Shown here: piece after piece, positions 28,631 to 35,756 of the stretch | Numbering within the stretch: the first letter of the stretch is position 1 | Layout: every line of letters begins with the position of its first letter | From: Patescibacteria group bacterium | Lineage (GTDB): Bacteria > Patescibacteriota > Microgenomatia > UBA1406 > GWC2-37-13 | NCBI GenBank assembly: GCA_023381015.1 | Contig: JAMCTE010000036.1 | Coordinates: 1-35,983 of the forward strand | Length of the DNA: 35,983 bases | Reading direction: 5' to 3' | The notes under the pieces: model-generated | Told to the model about the DNA's origin: nothing | Database searches by the model: none | The model's input: the letters and a program-made list of their open reading frames with translations, nothing else | Made by a program: the position numbers and the translations under genes

Positions 28631-29053
28631 TCACTTGACTGCTTTTTTAACGAGCCTGACGATCATGGCTTCTTCGGCAGCCGTCAGTTTGGTGATGGCA
28701 AAACTAGTTGGCCACATGGTGCCTTCGTCTAGTTTGGCTTTGTCGCTGAAACCGAAAGTCGCATATCTGGCTTTGAACTTGCCCGCATTCTGGAAAAAAC
28801 AAACGACCTGACCATCCTTATTGGCATAAGCCGGCATTCCATACCACGTCTTCGGCATCAATTCAGGCGCGCTTTTCCTGATGAGCGTGTGTAATCTTTT
28901 GGCCAAAGAACGGTCCGGTTCCGGCATCGCCGCTATTTTCGCAAGAACGGCGCTTTCTCCGTCGGCTTTGCCCGACAGTTCATGAATCCGTTCTTTCATT
29001 GCCTCTTTTTCAAAATCGGAAAATCCCGTTGCTTTCCTGGTGGTTTTTGTCAT
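28631..29053 (-). CDS. DUF1801/YdhG-like protein
   Basis: The 140-residue protein matches the DUF1801 family of unknown function: [75 protein letters not shown], and [18 protein letters not shown]. Some relatives were proposed to bind iron in Bacillus frataxin-like proteins, but that does not transfer safely. It has the best Shine-Dalgarno sequence in the window (29061-29070). It overlaps the upstream ArsR reading frame by 4 bases and is expected to be its partner. Confidence 0.88.
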   Translation of the reverse strand: MTKTTRKATGFSDFEKEAMKERIHELSGKADGESAVLAKIAAMPEPDRSLAKRLHTLIRKSAPELMPKTWYGMPAYANKDGQVVCFFQNAGKFKARYATFGFSDKAKLDEGTMWPTSFAITKLTAAEEAMIVRLVKKAVK

Positions 29054-29367
29054 GATGAATTCACCTCCTTTTTCAACAATTCATCCAACCTATCGAATCT
29101 TTTTTTCCAAAGGTTACGGTATCTGTTGAGCCAGCCATCTATCTCTTTAAATTTTTTAGACGACAGTTCATAGATCCTTTTATTAGCTCGAGGGCGGGTT
29201 GATCAAATTTTAGCGTCGGCCAGTACCTTAAGGTGTTTTGACGCTTGAGGTTGACGAAGACGTAATTTCCTGGCAATCTCTCCCACCGGATAGGAACTGT
29301 TTCGAAGTAATTCCACGATATTAAACCTGTTTGGTTCGGCCAAAGCATTGAGCGTCGCTGGATCCAT
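29050..29367 (-). pseudogene. ArsR-family regulator interrupted by in-frame TGA
   Basis: From ATG 29367 the minus strand encodes a typical ArsR winged helix: DPATLNALAEPNRFNIVELL, then YPVGEIARKLRLRQPQASKHLKVLADAKI. At codon 55 there is TGA (29205-29203). The same frame then continues perfectly with STRPRANKRIYELSSKKFKEID, WLNRYRNLWKKRF and a stop overlapping the DUF1801 start (ATGA). So one base change (for example CGA or TGG to TGA) breaks an otherwise intact 105-residue gene. TGA is a normal stop elsewhere in the window. The broken part still includes most of the helix-turn-helix. Recoding, readthrough or sequencing error are alternatives. Confidence 0.8.
29061..29070 (-). promoter_or_regulatory. 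Strong Shine-Dalgarno for DUF1801 gene
   Basis: The minus strand reads AAGGAGGTGA, a near-perfect ribosome site, 7 bases before ATG 29053. It lies inside the last codons of the ArsR frame. It shows the host ribosome can use a canonical anti-Shine-Dalgarno. Confidence 0.8.
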
Positions 29368-29374
29368 GATAGAT

Positions 29375-29412
29375 AATATACTACATTGGGAATATTCTTG
29401 TCAAGGAATATT
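29375..29412 (-). promoter_or_regulatory. ArsR promoter with overlapping near-palindrome, leaderless spacing
   Basis: On the minus strand TTGACA (29404-29399) is followed after 18 bp by TATATT (29380-29375), and the ATG 29367 starts 7 bases later. Around the -35 lies a near-palindrome (29391-29412): AATATTCTTG, a central T, then CAAGGAATATT, with one extra base in the right arm. ArsR proteins usually repress their own operon from such a site. Confidence 0.6.
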
Positions 29413-29500
29413 TAGACCCGCAACTTTTTCCCGACATTTGTATATATATAGGAGTAATATAATAATAATTGAATAACAGAGCTATTAAAAAGATATTGAT

Positions 29501-29533
29501 AAAGAGGAGAAAGAAAACCGGTTTCTCATCTTT
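29501..29533 (+). other. Long hairpin abutting the CorC start codon
   Basis: AAAGAGGAGAAA (29501-29512) pairs with TTTCTCATCTTT (29522-29533) over 12 positions with one G-A mismatch, around a 9-base loop. The 3' arm ends at the base before ATG 29534, and the 5' arm contains the only Shine-Dalgarno-like GAGGAG. When folded, GAGGAG lies beside the start codon but is buried in the stem. Confidence 0.55.
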
Positions 29534-30850
29534 ATGAATATAATATCGCAAATAATAATTGTCAGTCTTCTTATCCTCCTCAATTCTTTTTTTGCCGCTT
29601 CAGAATATGTCGTTATTTCTTTCAGAAAATCACGGTTGAACGAACTTTTGAAAAAAGGCGATTTGCTTGCTTCTTTAATCAATAAGGCACAAGCCGAAAA
29701 AGACCGGTTCGTCACCGCAACCCAGATAGGAACGGCGATCGTCAGCCTACTGCTGGGTCTACTTGGAGAACCGTTAGTCGCCAAGATCATTGAATCAATA
29801 TTTTTCTTTATCCCTAAAGGGAATTTTTTGATCCTCATCCATAGTCTGTCAATCATTGTTTCCATACTGATTCTCGCTTTCGTATTGCTCGTATTTGGGG
29901 AACTTATCCCAAAGACCATCGCTCTAAACAAAACCGAATTGATCGGGTTTATCATCATCGCTCCTCTGGTCGTTTTTGTCAAGATTGTCAATCCGTTGAT
30001 CGAACTTTTAAAGACGATAAACGAACACGTTCTGGAATATTTCGGTTTCGAAAACTCTTCCGACGCTCCCCAAGTTTATTCCAAAGATGAAGTAAAAATC
30101 ATCCTCAACGAAATCCAGCAAAACGGCGGCGTAAAAAAAGACGAACTGGAAATCATGCAAAACGTTTTCAAACTCGCCGATACGTCGATCAAACAATTGA
30201 TGACCCCGAAAAACGAAGTCGTTGGCATCGAAGCAAATACGCTGGTAAAAAATTTTTTGAGCAAGGATGGTGAAAACCACAGCCGTTTCCCCGTATACAA
30301 AAAAACATTTGATCAAATCATAGGTTATATCCACATAAAGGACGTCTATAAACAAACCTCCACGATCGACGACAAAAAAAGATTTTCCGACCTGAATCTG
30401 GTTAGAAATGTCATGAATATACCGGAAACGAAAAAAGCCGACGAGGTCCTCATCGACATGAGGAAAAAACACACCCACTTGGCCATTGTCTACGACGAGT
30501 TTGGCATCATGGTCGGAGTGGTTACTCTCGAAGACATCATCGAAAGCCTTATAGGCGACATCCAGGATGAATTTGACCGTCCGATCAAAGGCATAAAAAG
30601 AAATCGCGACGGCAGCTACCTGATCAACGGCAACATCAATCCTGACATCATCAGGAAAAAATTTCGCTTACCGATCAAGGGGCAAACTTATGCGACGATC
30701 GGCGGACTGATTTTTGGCATCCTGGGCCGCGAACCGAGGATCGGTGACGAGTTGGCAATAGGCCATCTGTTTTTCGAAATCAAAAAAACCAAAGGAAAAA
30801 GGATTGACCTGTTGATTTTAAAAAGGGAGTCGAAAAAACTAACCGAATAA
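29534..30850 (+). CDS. CNNM/CorC-type membrane CBS transporter-associated protein
   Basis: The 438-residue protein has the full HlyC/CorC (UPF0053) layout. A CNNM transmembrane domain (about 1-175) contains NSFFAASEYVVISFRKSRL and VFGELIPKTIAL. A paired CBS domain spans about 195-335 (LMTPKNEVVGIEA, HSRFPVYKKTFDQIIGYIHIKD, THLAIVYDEFGIMVGVVTLEDIIE). A CorC_HlyC domain ends the protein. The family is linked to Mg2+/Co2+ efflux or homeostasis, with the CBS pair sensing nucleotides or metal. The mRNA leader forms a hairpin right up to its start codon. Confidence 0.9.
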   Translation: MNIISQIIIVSLLILLNSFFAASEYVVISFRKSRLNELLKKGDLLASLINKAQAEKDRFVTATQIGTAIVSLLLGLLGEPLVAKIIESIFFFIPKGNFLILIHSLSIIVSILILAFVLLVFGELIPKTIALNKTELIGFIIIAPLVVFVKIVNPLIELLKTINEHVLEYFGFENSSDAPQVYSKDEVKIILNEIQQNGGVKKDELEIMQNVFKLADTSIKQLMTPKNEVVGIEANTLVKNFLSKDGENHSRFPVYKKTFDQIIGYIHIKDVYKQTSTIDDKKRFSDLNLVRNVMNIPETKKADEVLIDMRKKHTHLAIVYDEFGIMVGVVTLEDIIESLIGDIQDEFDRPIKGIKRNRDGSYLINGNINPDIIRKKFRLPIKGQTYATIGGLIFGILGREPRIGDELAIGHLFFEIKKTKGKRIDLLILKRESKKLTE

Positions 30851-30920
30851 CTTCATTTTCCAGATCTCCGCTCGATAGATTTTTTTTAACCATGGATCAT
30901 TCTAACAAAAAATTGGTCTT

Positions 30921-31400
30921 CTATATCGCCTTCCCTTCTTCCATTTTTTTTATCACTTTTTCCACCGTCTTCCACGTCCTTGTCGTAATTTCCTTACCAT
31001 GTTCTTTTTCGAGAGATGACATTATCTTGGTCGTTCCCGTACCGATTGTGTCGATGAGGCTAAAAATTTCTTTACCTTTCTTTAAAAAAGTGACGTTAAA
31101 TCTTGACGTCGGAAGGTCACTTTTGCCTTTAAACGGATCGGAACTAAACATTGTCTTTAGTTCGCCGTAATTTCGTACGATTGTCGTCCTGCTGAATTTA
31201 AGAATTTTGGGTAGGTTTTTTTCGATAAGTTTTTCCAATGAGCTATTGTTTTTTACGTTGCTTTCGAATATGACGTTTCCACTAGAGAGTAAGGTTTTGA
31301 CATTCTTAAATCCAAGTTTTTCGAAAAACCATTTCAATTTATCCCCGTGCATGTTGGGGTTTTCCGGGCCTACCCCCCTTATGAAAGCGGCATATTTCAT
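30921..31400 (-). CDS. DUF1697 family protein
   Basis: The 159-residue protein from ATG 31400 matches DUF1697: KYAAFIRGVGPENPNMHGDKLKWFFEKLGFKNVKTLLSSGNVIFES, then FKGKSDLPTSRFNVTFLKK and a C-terminal ITTRTWKTVEKV. Family members are small cytoplasmic proteins of unknown function, with an N-terminal strand-helix unit and TRNWxTVxK near the end. An AAGGAGG lies 18 bases upstream of this ATG, further than usual for ribosome binding. A TAAAAC 6 bases upstream could give a leaderless start. Confidence 0.85.
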   Translation of the reverse strand: MKYAAFIRGVGPENPNMHGDKLKWFFEKLGFKNVKTLLSSGNVIFESNVKNNSSLEKLIEKNLPKILKFSRTTIVRNYGELKTMFSSDPFKGKSDLPTSRFNVTFLKKGKEIFSLIDTIGTGTTKIMSSLEKEHGKEITTRTWKTVEKVIKKMEEGKAI

Positions 31401-31410
31401 AAAAAAAGTT

Positions 31411-31863
31411 TTACCGTGACCTCCTTTTTGACAAAAATTTGGCGACGGCGTAAAAATATGCCGAAGCCGTGACTGCCCCGGTAACAATCAGTCCATACCA
31501 TGCCGGAATAGTCAATCGGTGTCCTAAGATGAACATCAAATTCATGAAAGAATTGGCGATCGGCCAAAAAATGACTGCTGCAGTTAGGATAATTTTCTCA
31601 AAAATACCTTCTTCGATATCAAATTTTTTAAAGACTCTAACCGCTAATTTTGTTAAGCCGATGATAATGAAATAAACGATGACTGTTTGTACAGGAATCA
31701 AAACAAAGTATAGTAGTGGATACTTCTCTACCGCGAAGGCAATCAGTAAGTCCGCCTCTTTTCCACGCATCCGGGTCACGGCGATATAGGAAACGACGTT
31801 ATCAAAAATAAAAAATAATATCAAAAACAACCAGGAAATTTTTTTAGGAAGAACAAGTTTCAT
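31411..31863 (-). CDS. Four-helix membrane protein of unknown function
   Basis: The 150-residue protein has four hydrophobic segments (about 10-28, 48-70, 87-110, 118-140) and a basic end (FLSKRRSR). Segment one contains FIFDNVVSYIAVTRMRGKEADLL, and segment four WYGLIVTGAVTASAYFYAVA. The loops are short. I do not recognise the family. It starts 4 bases inside the end of the GNAT gene (ATGA overlap), so the two are coupled. Confidence 0.7.
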   Translation of the reverse strand: MKLVLPKKISWLFLILFFIFDNVVSYIAVTRMRGKEADLLIAFAVEKYPLLYFVLIPVQTVIVYFIIIGLTKLAVRVFKKFDIEEGIFEKIILTAAVIFWPIANSFMNLMFILGHRLTIPAWYGLIVTGAVTASAYFYAVAKFLSKRRSR

Positions 31864-32348
31864 GATAATTCTTTCTTATACCAGATAACTTCAAAAGTTT
31901 TACCGCCGCCTTCTTCGTAATATTCTTTTTTGTCCGTTGTCATTTTTGCATATCCGTTTTTCTCGTAGAAGTTTTGCGCCATTTTCTGTTGAGTCGACGT
32001 CTTGAGCCGGAGTTCTTTGATCTGATTTCTTTTGGCTGTTTCTTCTAATTTTTTGATTATTTGTTGAGCATATCCTTTTCTCCTGTGACCAGGGTGCGTT
32101 CTCATCCGCCTTATCTGCCCGACAACGCCCGATACTTTTCTATAACCGCCCATGACAACAATTTCATCGTTTATCAAACCGACCAGAAATTCTCCGTCTT
32201 TTAAAAAGTGGCCTTCGATATCATCAAAATCAGCCTCCCACGGGCCGCTCCTGTATCCTATTTCCGAATTAACCGACGCCAGTTTGTAGAGATCTTTTAT
32301 CTTTTGCTTGTCTGAGGATTCATATCTTCTTATCGTCAACAAATCCAT
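31860..32348 (-). CDS. GNAT family N-acetyltransferase
   Basis: The 162-residue protein has the GNAT fold: LTIRRYESSDKQKIKDLY at the start, GEFLVGLINDEIVVMGGYRK, and the acetyl-CoA loop with RRMRTHPGHRRKGYAQQIIKKLEE (QxxGxG/A-type R-x-x-x-G-Y-A). QNFYEKNGYAKMT closes the fold. It transfers acetyl from acetyl-CoA to a small-molecule or protein amine; the substrate is unknown. A TATACT ends 6 bases before its ATG, inside the gap after the PhzF-like stop. Confidence 0.9.
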   Translation of the reverse strand: MDLLTIRRYESSDKQKIKDLYKLASVNSEIGYRSGPWEADFDDIEGHFLKDGEFLVGLINDEIVVMGGYRKVSGVVGQIRRMRTHPGHRRKGYAQQIIKKLEETAKRNQIKELRLKTSTQQKMAQNFYEKNGYAKMTTDKKEYYEEGGGKTFEVIWYKKELS

Positions 32349-32354
32349 AACTGA

Positions 32355-32360
32355 AGTATA
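32355..32360 (-). promoter_or_regulatory. -10 box of GNAT gene, leaderless spacing
   Basis: The minus strand TATACT (32360-32355) ends 6 bases before ATG 32348, just after the PhzF-like stop codon (32361). No -35 is clear. Confidence 0.5.
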
Positions 32361-33035
32361 TCAAAAGCTCAATCTATCGACACCAACTCTTCCCCCGACA
32401 CGGGCTGAATTTTTTCCCGCCGGGCTGGCATATATCACCGACCCTTTCCCTTGATGGATTTCTATTCTCCTCTTCAAAACCCTGGCCAACTGCATCGAAC
32501 CCGATCCGTTACCTTGATCTTCAAGAGTCCCCCAGTCCGGCAAAAACGTCCTTGATCTGATCACTCCTTTTTCCTTGTCGATCCACGCCCAGACCATGGA
32601 GTGTTCAAACTTTAAAGCTTCCTTCATGGTAATTTTTTCCACTGTCACCGGATCGTCCAGTTGAAGATGGTTCCATGAAGGACTCCCTTTCAGGTCCGAT
32701 TCGATCCAGGTTAATTCCTTTTCTTTCCAAGTTTTGACTTTCCCTCCTTTGCAATTTAGCGACCAAACTTCTTTTCCTAAAACGTCATTTATAAAATACG
32801 AGGTGCTTATGAGAGCGTCTCCGGCAAATTTGGTCTCCTGTTGGGGATTAAAAAAGCTAATATTTACGGGCTCAAGATTATTGATAAACACCGTGTCCGT
32901 ATATCTTAATTTACTGGCAATTTTTTGTCTGTCAATGCTGTTTAGTTTTTGCCTTTCATCAATGACAATGCCTGTCGGATTACCGAATTCCCCATCTTGA
33001 TTGACAAACGCCCGAAGGATGTTGATTTTAACCAT
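32361..33035 (-). CDS. Shortened PhzF-like protein with altered active site
   Basis: The product is 224 residues from ATG 33035, shorter than usual PhzF proteins (about 260-300). It keeps the PhzF opening AFVNQDGEFGNPTGIVI, FNPQQETKFAGDALISTSY and a C-terminal GSVIYASPAG region. PhzF enzymes isomerise or epimerise by proton transfer, using a Glu in SETxF and a His in AGHxT. Here those positions read TDTVF (D47) and AGDAL (D73), so both key residues look replaced by Asp. It may have a changed or lost catalytic role. The start at 33062 is less likely than 33035. Confidence 0.75.
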   Translation of the reverse strand: MVKINILRAFVNQDGEFGNPTGIVIDERQKLNSIDRQKIASKLRYTDTVFINNLEPVNISFFNPQQETKFAGDALISTSYFINDVLGKEVWSLNCKGGKVKTWKEKELTWIESDLKGSPSWNHLQLDDPVTVEKITMKEALKFEHSMVWAWIDKEKGVIRSRTFLPDWGTLEDQGNGSGSMQLARVLKRRIEIHQGKGSVIYASPAGKNSARVGGRVGVDRLSF

Positions 33036-33119
33036 ACGATATTGAAGTATAACAAGAAGCAAATCTTCATTAAACTTGTGTAAAAATAGGAAAACCCGAT
33101 GTTTGAATATGGCCTGGAG

Positions 33120-33125
33120 TATAAT
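33120..33125 (+). promoter_or_regulatory. -10 box of small membrane protein, leaderless spacing
   Basis: A perfect TATAAT (33120-33125) ends 6 bases before ATG 33132, arguing that the in-frame ATG at 33099 is not the real start. A -35 is not obvious. Confidence 0.5.
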
Positions 33126-33131
33126 GAATCT

Positions 33132-33287
33132 ATGGTACGAGGAAATTTTATCGGTGCCGCGATCGTCGCGATAATTTACACTGTCTATATTCTGATAAAA
33201 CCTCTTCCGACGAAAACGCAGGAAGTGATAGCGCTCGTCATCCTCAATGTCCTGACCATCGTTCTTCTCTCCCTTGCTTTTAAATAA
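33132..33287 (+). CDS. Small two-helix membrane protein
   Basis: The 51-residue product has two hydrophobic segments (FIGAAIVAIIYTVYILI and VIALVILNVLTIVLLSLAF) joined by a short PLPTKTQE loop. No family is recognised. ATG 33132 is preferred to ATG 33099 because of the TATAAT spacing and because the upstream 11 residues are not membrane-like. It is the only plus-strand gene between long minus-strand runs. Confidence 0.55.
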   Translation: MVRGNFIGAAIVAIIYTVYILIKPLPTKTQEVIALVILNVLTIVLLSLAFK

Positions 33288-33308
33288 GGATCGAAACCTA
33301 ATTTATGA

Positions 33309-33686
33309 TCATTTGAAGCTTTTCCAGGCCGGTCTTATTGCCAAATATAGGATGCCTAAGACGATAAGGTTGACGATTAAAACCATCAACAAGCTAATAA
33401 CCATTTGATTGACGTTTGATACGATGCTAAGTTCATTGATAGCCGTCGCCAGTAATATAACAATCGCTGAAGATATATAAAGCGTAACTCCTGTCTTTTT
33501 CCATCTCAGCAGTTGGATTATCGACCACACTTCCACAAAACCGGCAGCGATACCGAAAAGACTGAAATAGCTTTTGGTAAGAAAAATAAAATGAAGGTAA
33601 GTTAGGGAATCTATTGTCATGGCCAAAGACAATAACAGCATAACGACTAGCCATATCGTCAAGAAAATTGGTCTTTTCATTTTCAT
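33309..33686 (-). CDS. Small polytopic membrane protein of unknown function
   Basis: The product from ATG 33686 has about 125 residues and four hydrophobic segments: PIFLTIWLVVMLLLSLAMTI, FSLFGIAAGFVEVWSIIQLL, LYISSAIVILLATAI, and VISLLMVLIVNLIVLGILYLA. A WKKTGV loop is basic. No family is recognised. It starts 13 bases after the amidotransferase stop on the same strand and may share its transcript. Confidence 0.65.
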   Translation of the reverse strand: MKMKRPIFLTIWLVVMLLLSLAMTIDSLTYLHFIFLTKSYFSLFGIAAGFVEVWSIIQLLRWKKTGVTLYISSAIVILLATAINELSIVSNVNQMVISLLMVLIVNLIVLGILYLAIRPAWKSFK

Positions 33687-33699
33687 AATAAAATTAATA

Positions 33700-34410
33700 T
33701 TATTTAAAACTCTCCATGAAATCAAGGAACTTGAACAACAAATTATTCATTTGGGTGAAATCGTGTTTTCTCAATTCATCTTCATTTTCGACAAAAGGCA
33801 GGTTCTTGTAACGGTTCAGTTCGGGCCCGCTATTTCGAATCATGCCTTCCATTGATTCTTTCGTAAATTCAAAATGACATTGGAAACCGTAGATCCCGGG
33901 CTTATATCTGACAATCTGTCTTGGGCAGCCGGCGCTCGCCGCCAATATTTTTGTGTCGGGCGTCAATCCCGGCATATCGCCGTGCCAATGGCCGACCGGG
34001 AAAGTGTCCGGAAAAATCGAGAATATCGGGTCAACTTTTGCGTCCTGAGTCATAACTATATCGAATACCCCTATCTCCCGGTTCGGGCTGTGTTCGAAAC
34101 GAGCTCCCATTGCTTCTCCGATCAGTTGGGCGCCTAGACAGATTCCCAATATTTTTTTATCTTGACCGACCGCTTTTTTGATAAATTCGATCTCTTCTTT
34201 AGCGTGGAAGTGCACGCACTCCTCTTCTGAAGTGGTCGGGCACTGCGGCCCGCCCATGATTACCAAGAAATCTATTTCGTCAACGTTGCCGGGAAGCTGG
34301 TCGTTTTGGTAAAAACGGGTATAACTCAGGGCATGATTGTGATTCTTCGCCCAAACCTCAATCGCGCCTGGAGCTTCAAAACTCTCGTGCATCAAAACGT
34401 GGATTCTCAT
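33700..34410 (-). CDS. Class I glutamine amidotransferase-like protein (GMP synthase-type domain)
   Basis: The 236-residue protein has the class I GATase set: nucleophile C91 in GICLGAQ, and the His/Glu pair H179 and E181 in QCHFEFTKE. VIMGGPQCPTTSEEE lies upstream. The stand-alone form resembles YfeJ/GuaA-like amidotransferases that use glutamine or act on other small gamma-glutamyl substrates. No synthetase domain is fused. A weak -10 (TACACT) lies 6 bases before its ATG. Confidence 0.9.
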   Translation of the reverse strand: MRIHVLMHESFEAPGAIEVWAKNHNHALSYTRFYQNDQLPGNVDEIDFLVIMGGPQCPTTSEEECVHFHAKEEIEFIKKAVGQDKKILGICLGAQLIGEAMGARFEHSPNREIGVFDIVMTQDAKVDPIFSIFPDTFPVGHWHGDMPGLTPDTKILAASAGCPRQIVRYKPGIYGFQCHFEFTKESMEGMIRNSGPELNRYKNLPFVENEDELRKHDFTQMNNLLFKFLDFMESFK

Positions 34411-34416
34411 ACCAAT

Positions 34417-34422
34417 AGTGTA
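34417..34422 (-). promoter_or_regulatory. Possible -10 box of amidotransferase gene
   Basis: The minus strand TACACT (34422-34417) ends 6 bases before ATG 34410. It is a 4/6 match, so support comes mostly from the spacing. Confidence 0.3.
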
Positions 34423-34571
34423 GCAGACAGATCCTGGTTATTTCATTTAACTCTTAGGTCGTGCCGCGTCCTGTGTAAAGTGGTCTAACTTAGCCCAAAC
34501 TTGTAATATTTGAAAGTTTGTAAGAATACTACTAAACTGATTTAAATTTGAGATTGGGGGTGAGATTCAAT

Positions 34572-35177
34572 TTGAAAAAAATATTTTTTATCTCAATTTT
34601 AATTTTCCTTTCCGCTTTTATTCTCCTCCGACCGGTCAAAGCCGCCGATGAACTGATCTTTGACACCACTAACCATTATTTGGGCGGTTGTCAGTTGACT
34701 AATAAAAGCGAGTTTGAATTAAAAGAGAACCTCAGTGTTAGCACCTTTCAACTTTGGTATAACTGGAATCAGGATGAAACAAGTCTACCTGTTGCCGTTA
34801 CGTTTAATGGAGAAAAATTCGCCAACTTTGATGCCAAACGAAGTGCGTGTGATCCTTATCAGCATCAGTGGTGCAATGCAGACTATTCGATCAACCGGGT
34901 TTTTCGAAAAGGGAAATATTCGGTTGAGATTCCAAACAATAGGATGTGCTTGAAGCCGAACGAGACGGGTACTGTCCGATTATACGGTAGTAAAGACACG
35001 GTGAGTTCTTTCCCCCCAACTGGAGCGATCACTAATCCGCCGGGAAATAAAGAACAACCGACTATCACAGCCGCTCGAATACCCGGCTGTTCCTGTAAGC
35101 AGTCAACAATAATTTTGTCTGCTGTCGTCACATCAATTGCGACATCGGCACTGGTAGCATTATTACTACGGAGGTAA
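34572..35177 (+). CDS. Secreted protein with C-terminal membrane anchor, unknown function
   Basis: TTG 34572 is preceded by GGGTGA (34558-34563) with 8-base spacing. It starts a signal-like segment (KKIFFISILIFLSAFILL), followed by VKAADE; an upstream TTG at 34548 gives only extra charged residues. The mature part is beta-rich with several cysteines (GGCQL, SACDPYQHQWCN, NRMCLK, PGCSCKQ). The end STIILSAVVTSIATSALVALLLRR is a membrane helix with two arginines, so the protein is probably surface-displayed and held at its C-terminus. No family is recognised. Confidence 0.65.
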   Translation: MKKIFFISILIFLSAFILLRPVKAADELIFDTTNHYLGGCQLTNKSEFELKENLSVSTFQLWYNWNQDETSLPVAVTFNGEKFANFDAKRSACDPYQHQWCNADYSINRVFRKGKYSVEIPNNRMCLKPNETGTVRLYGSKDTVSSFPPTGAITNPPGNKEQPTITAARIPGCSCKQSTIILSAVVTSIATSALVALLLRR

Positions 35178-35198
35178 AAGCTAATTAAAAAAGCTGGA

Positions 35199-35220
35199 CT
35201 CCATTTTCACGATGATGGAG
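35199..35220. terminator. Weak hairpin between convergent genes
   Basis: CTCCAT (35199-35204) and ATGGAG (35215-35220) form a 6-bp stem with a 10-base loop, between the converging secreted-protein and kinase genes. It is followed by CAAATTTATTTT, a loose U-rich stretch. The call is tentative. Confidence 0.3.
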
Positions 35221-35225
35221 CAAAT

Positions 35226-35711
35226 TTATTTTGCCTCTATAAATTCTTCCTCTTTCTCTGGCGGTTGCCAAAATTCTAGATAACTATCGAACATTTCCCC
35301 GCTTATTTCAAAAGAATCAACAGACGGAATTTTACTACGAGTAACAGCTCTTTCTCTCATTTTTCCAACTGAACACTTAACATAATATAAAATCGGTTTT
35401 GCTCCTATACCTAATATTTTCTTTTTTATGCCATCTCTTTGCGGCTTAGTCCAAAAGCCCTCATCAATTATTACATCCCCGCCGGATTTTAAAATCTTCA
35501 AAGCGGTTTCCCTTGCCAATTCGGTTATCTTTTTGTCATACACAACGAAATTCTTATCCGAAGTTATTTTATTTCCAAATATATTAATTATCCATTCATC
35601 TTTTGTTATTCTTACGGCACCTGTTTCTTTTTCCAGTTTCCTGGCAAAAGTAGTTTTTCCCGAACCGATGAATCCACAGATGACATAAGCGGCCGGATAC
35701 CTATTTTTCAT
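35226..35711 (-). CDS. P-loop kinase-like ATP-binding protein
   Basis: The 161-residue protein starts with a Walker A motif, CGFIGSGKTTFAR, followed by RITKDEWI (an acidic position typical of AAA_33-type kinases). VIIDEGFW is the Walker B-like strand, and a lid-like RERAVTRSKI supplies arginines. It resembles small kinases of the AAA_33/zeta-like group that phosphorylate small molecules or nucleotides. The substrate is unknown. A perfect TATAAT lies 6 bases before its ATG. Confidence 0.8.
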   Translation of the reverse strand: MKNRYPAAYVICGFIGSGKTTFARKLEKETGAVRITKDEWIINIFGNKITSDKNFVVYDKKITELARETALKILKSGGDVIIDEGFWTKPQRDGIKKKILGIGAKPILYYVKCSVGKMRERAVTRSKIPSVDSFEISGEMFDSYLEFWQPPEKEEEFIEAK

Positions 35712-35717
35712 GAGAGG

Positions 35718-35723
35718 ATTATA
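35718..35723 (-). promoter_or_regulatory. -10 box of P-loop kinase gene, leaderless spacing
   Basis: The minus strand TATAAT (35723-35718) ends 6 bases before ATG 35711. The bases between read CCTCTC, which cannot serve as a Shine-Dalgarno sequence. Confidence 0.55.
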
Positions 35724-35756
35724 ACAAGCCTAACTTGCCAAAGCTCGGTCTAATTT

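Noticed and set aside
29203-29205. Genome-wide TGA reassignment (Gly or Trp code)
   Set aside because: Many intact genes end with TGA at family-appropriate positions (for example 6567, 9295, 16884), so TGA is a stop here. The ArsR TGA is a local event.
29139-29348. A 69-residue minus-strand protein in the ArsR region
   Set aside because: It is another frame. The ArsR frame, despite its TGA, matches the family on both sides and couples to DUF1801.
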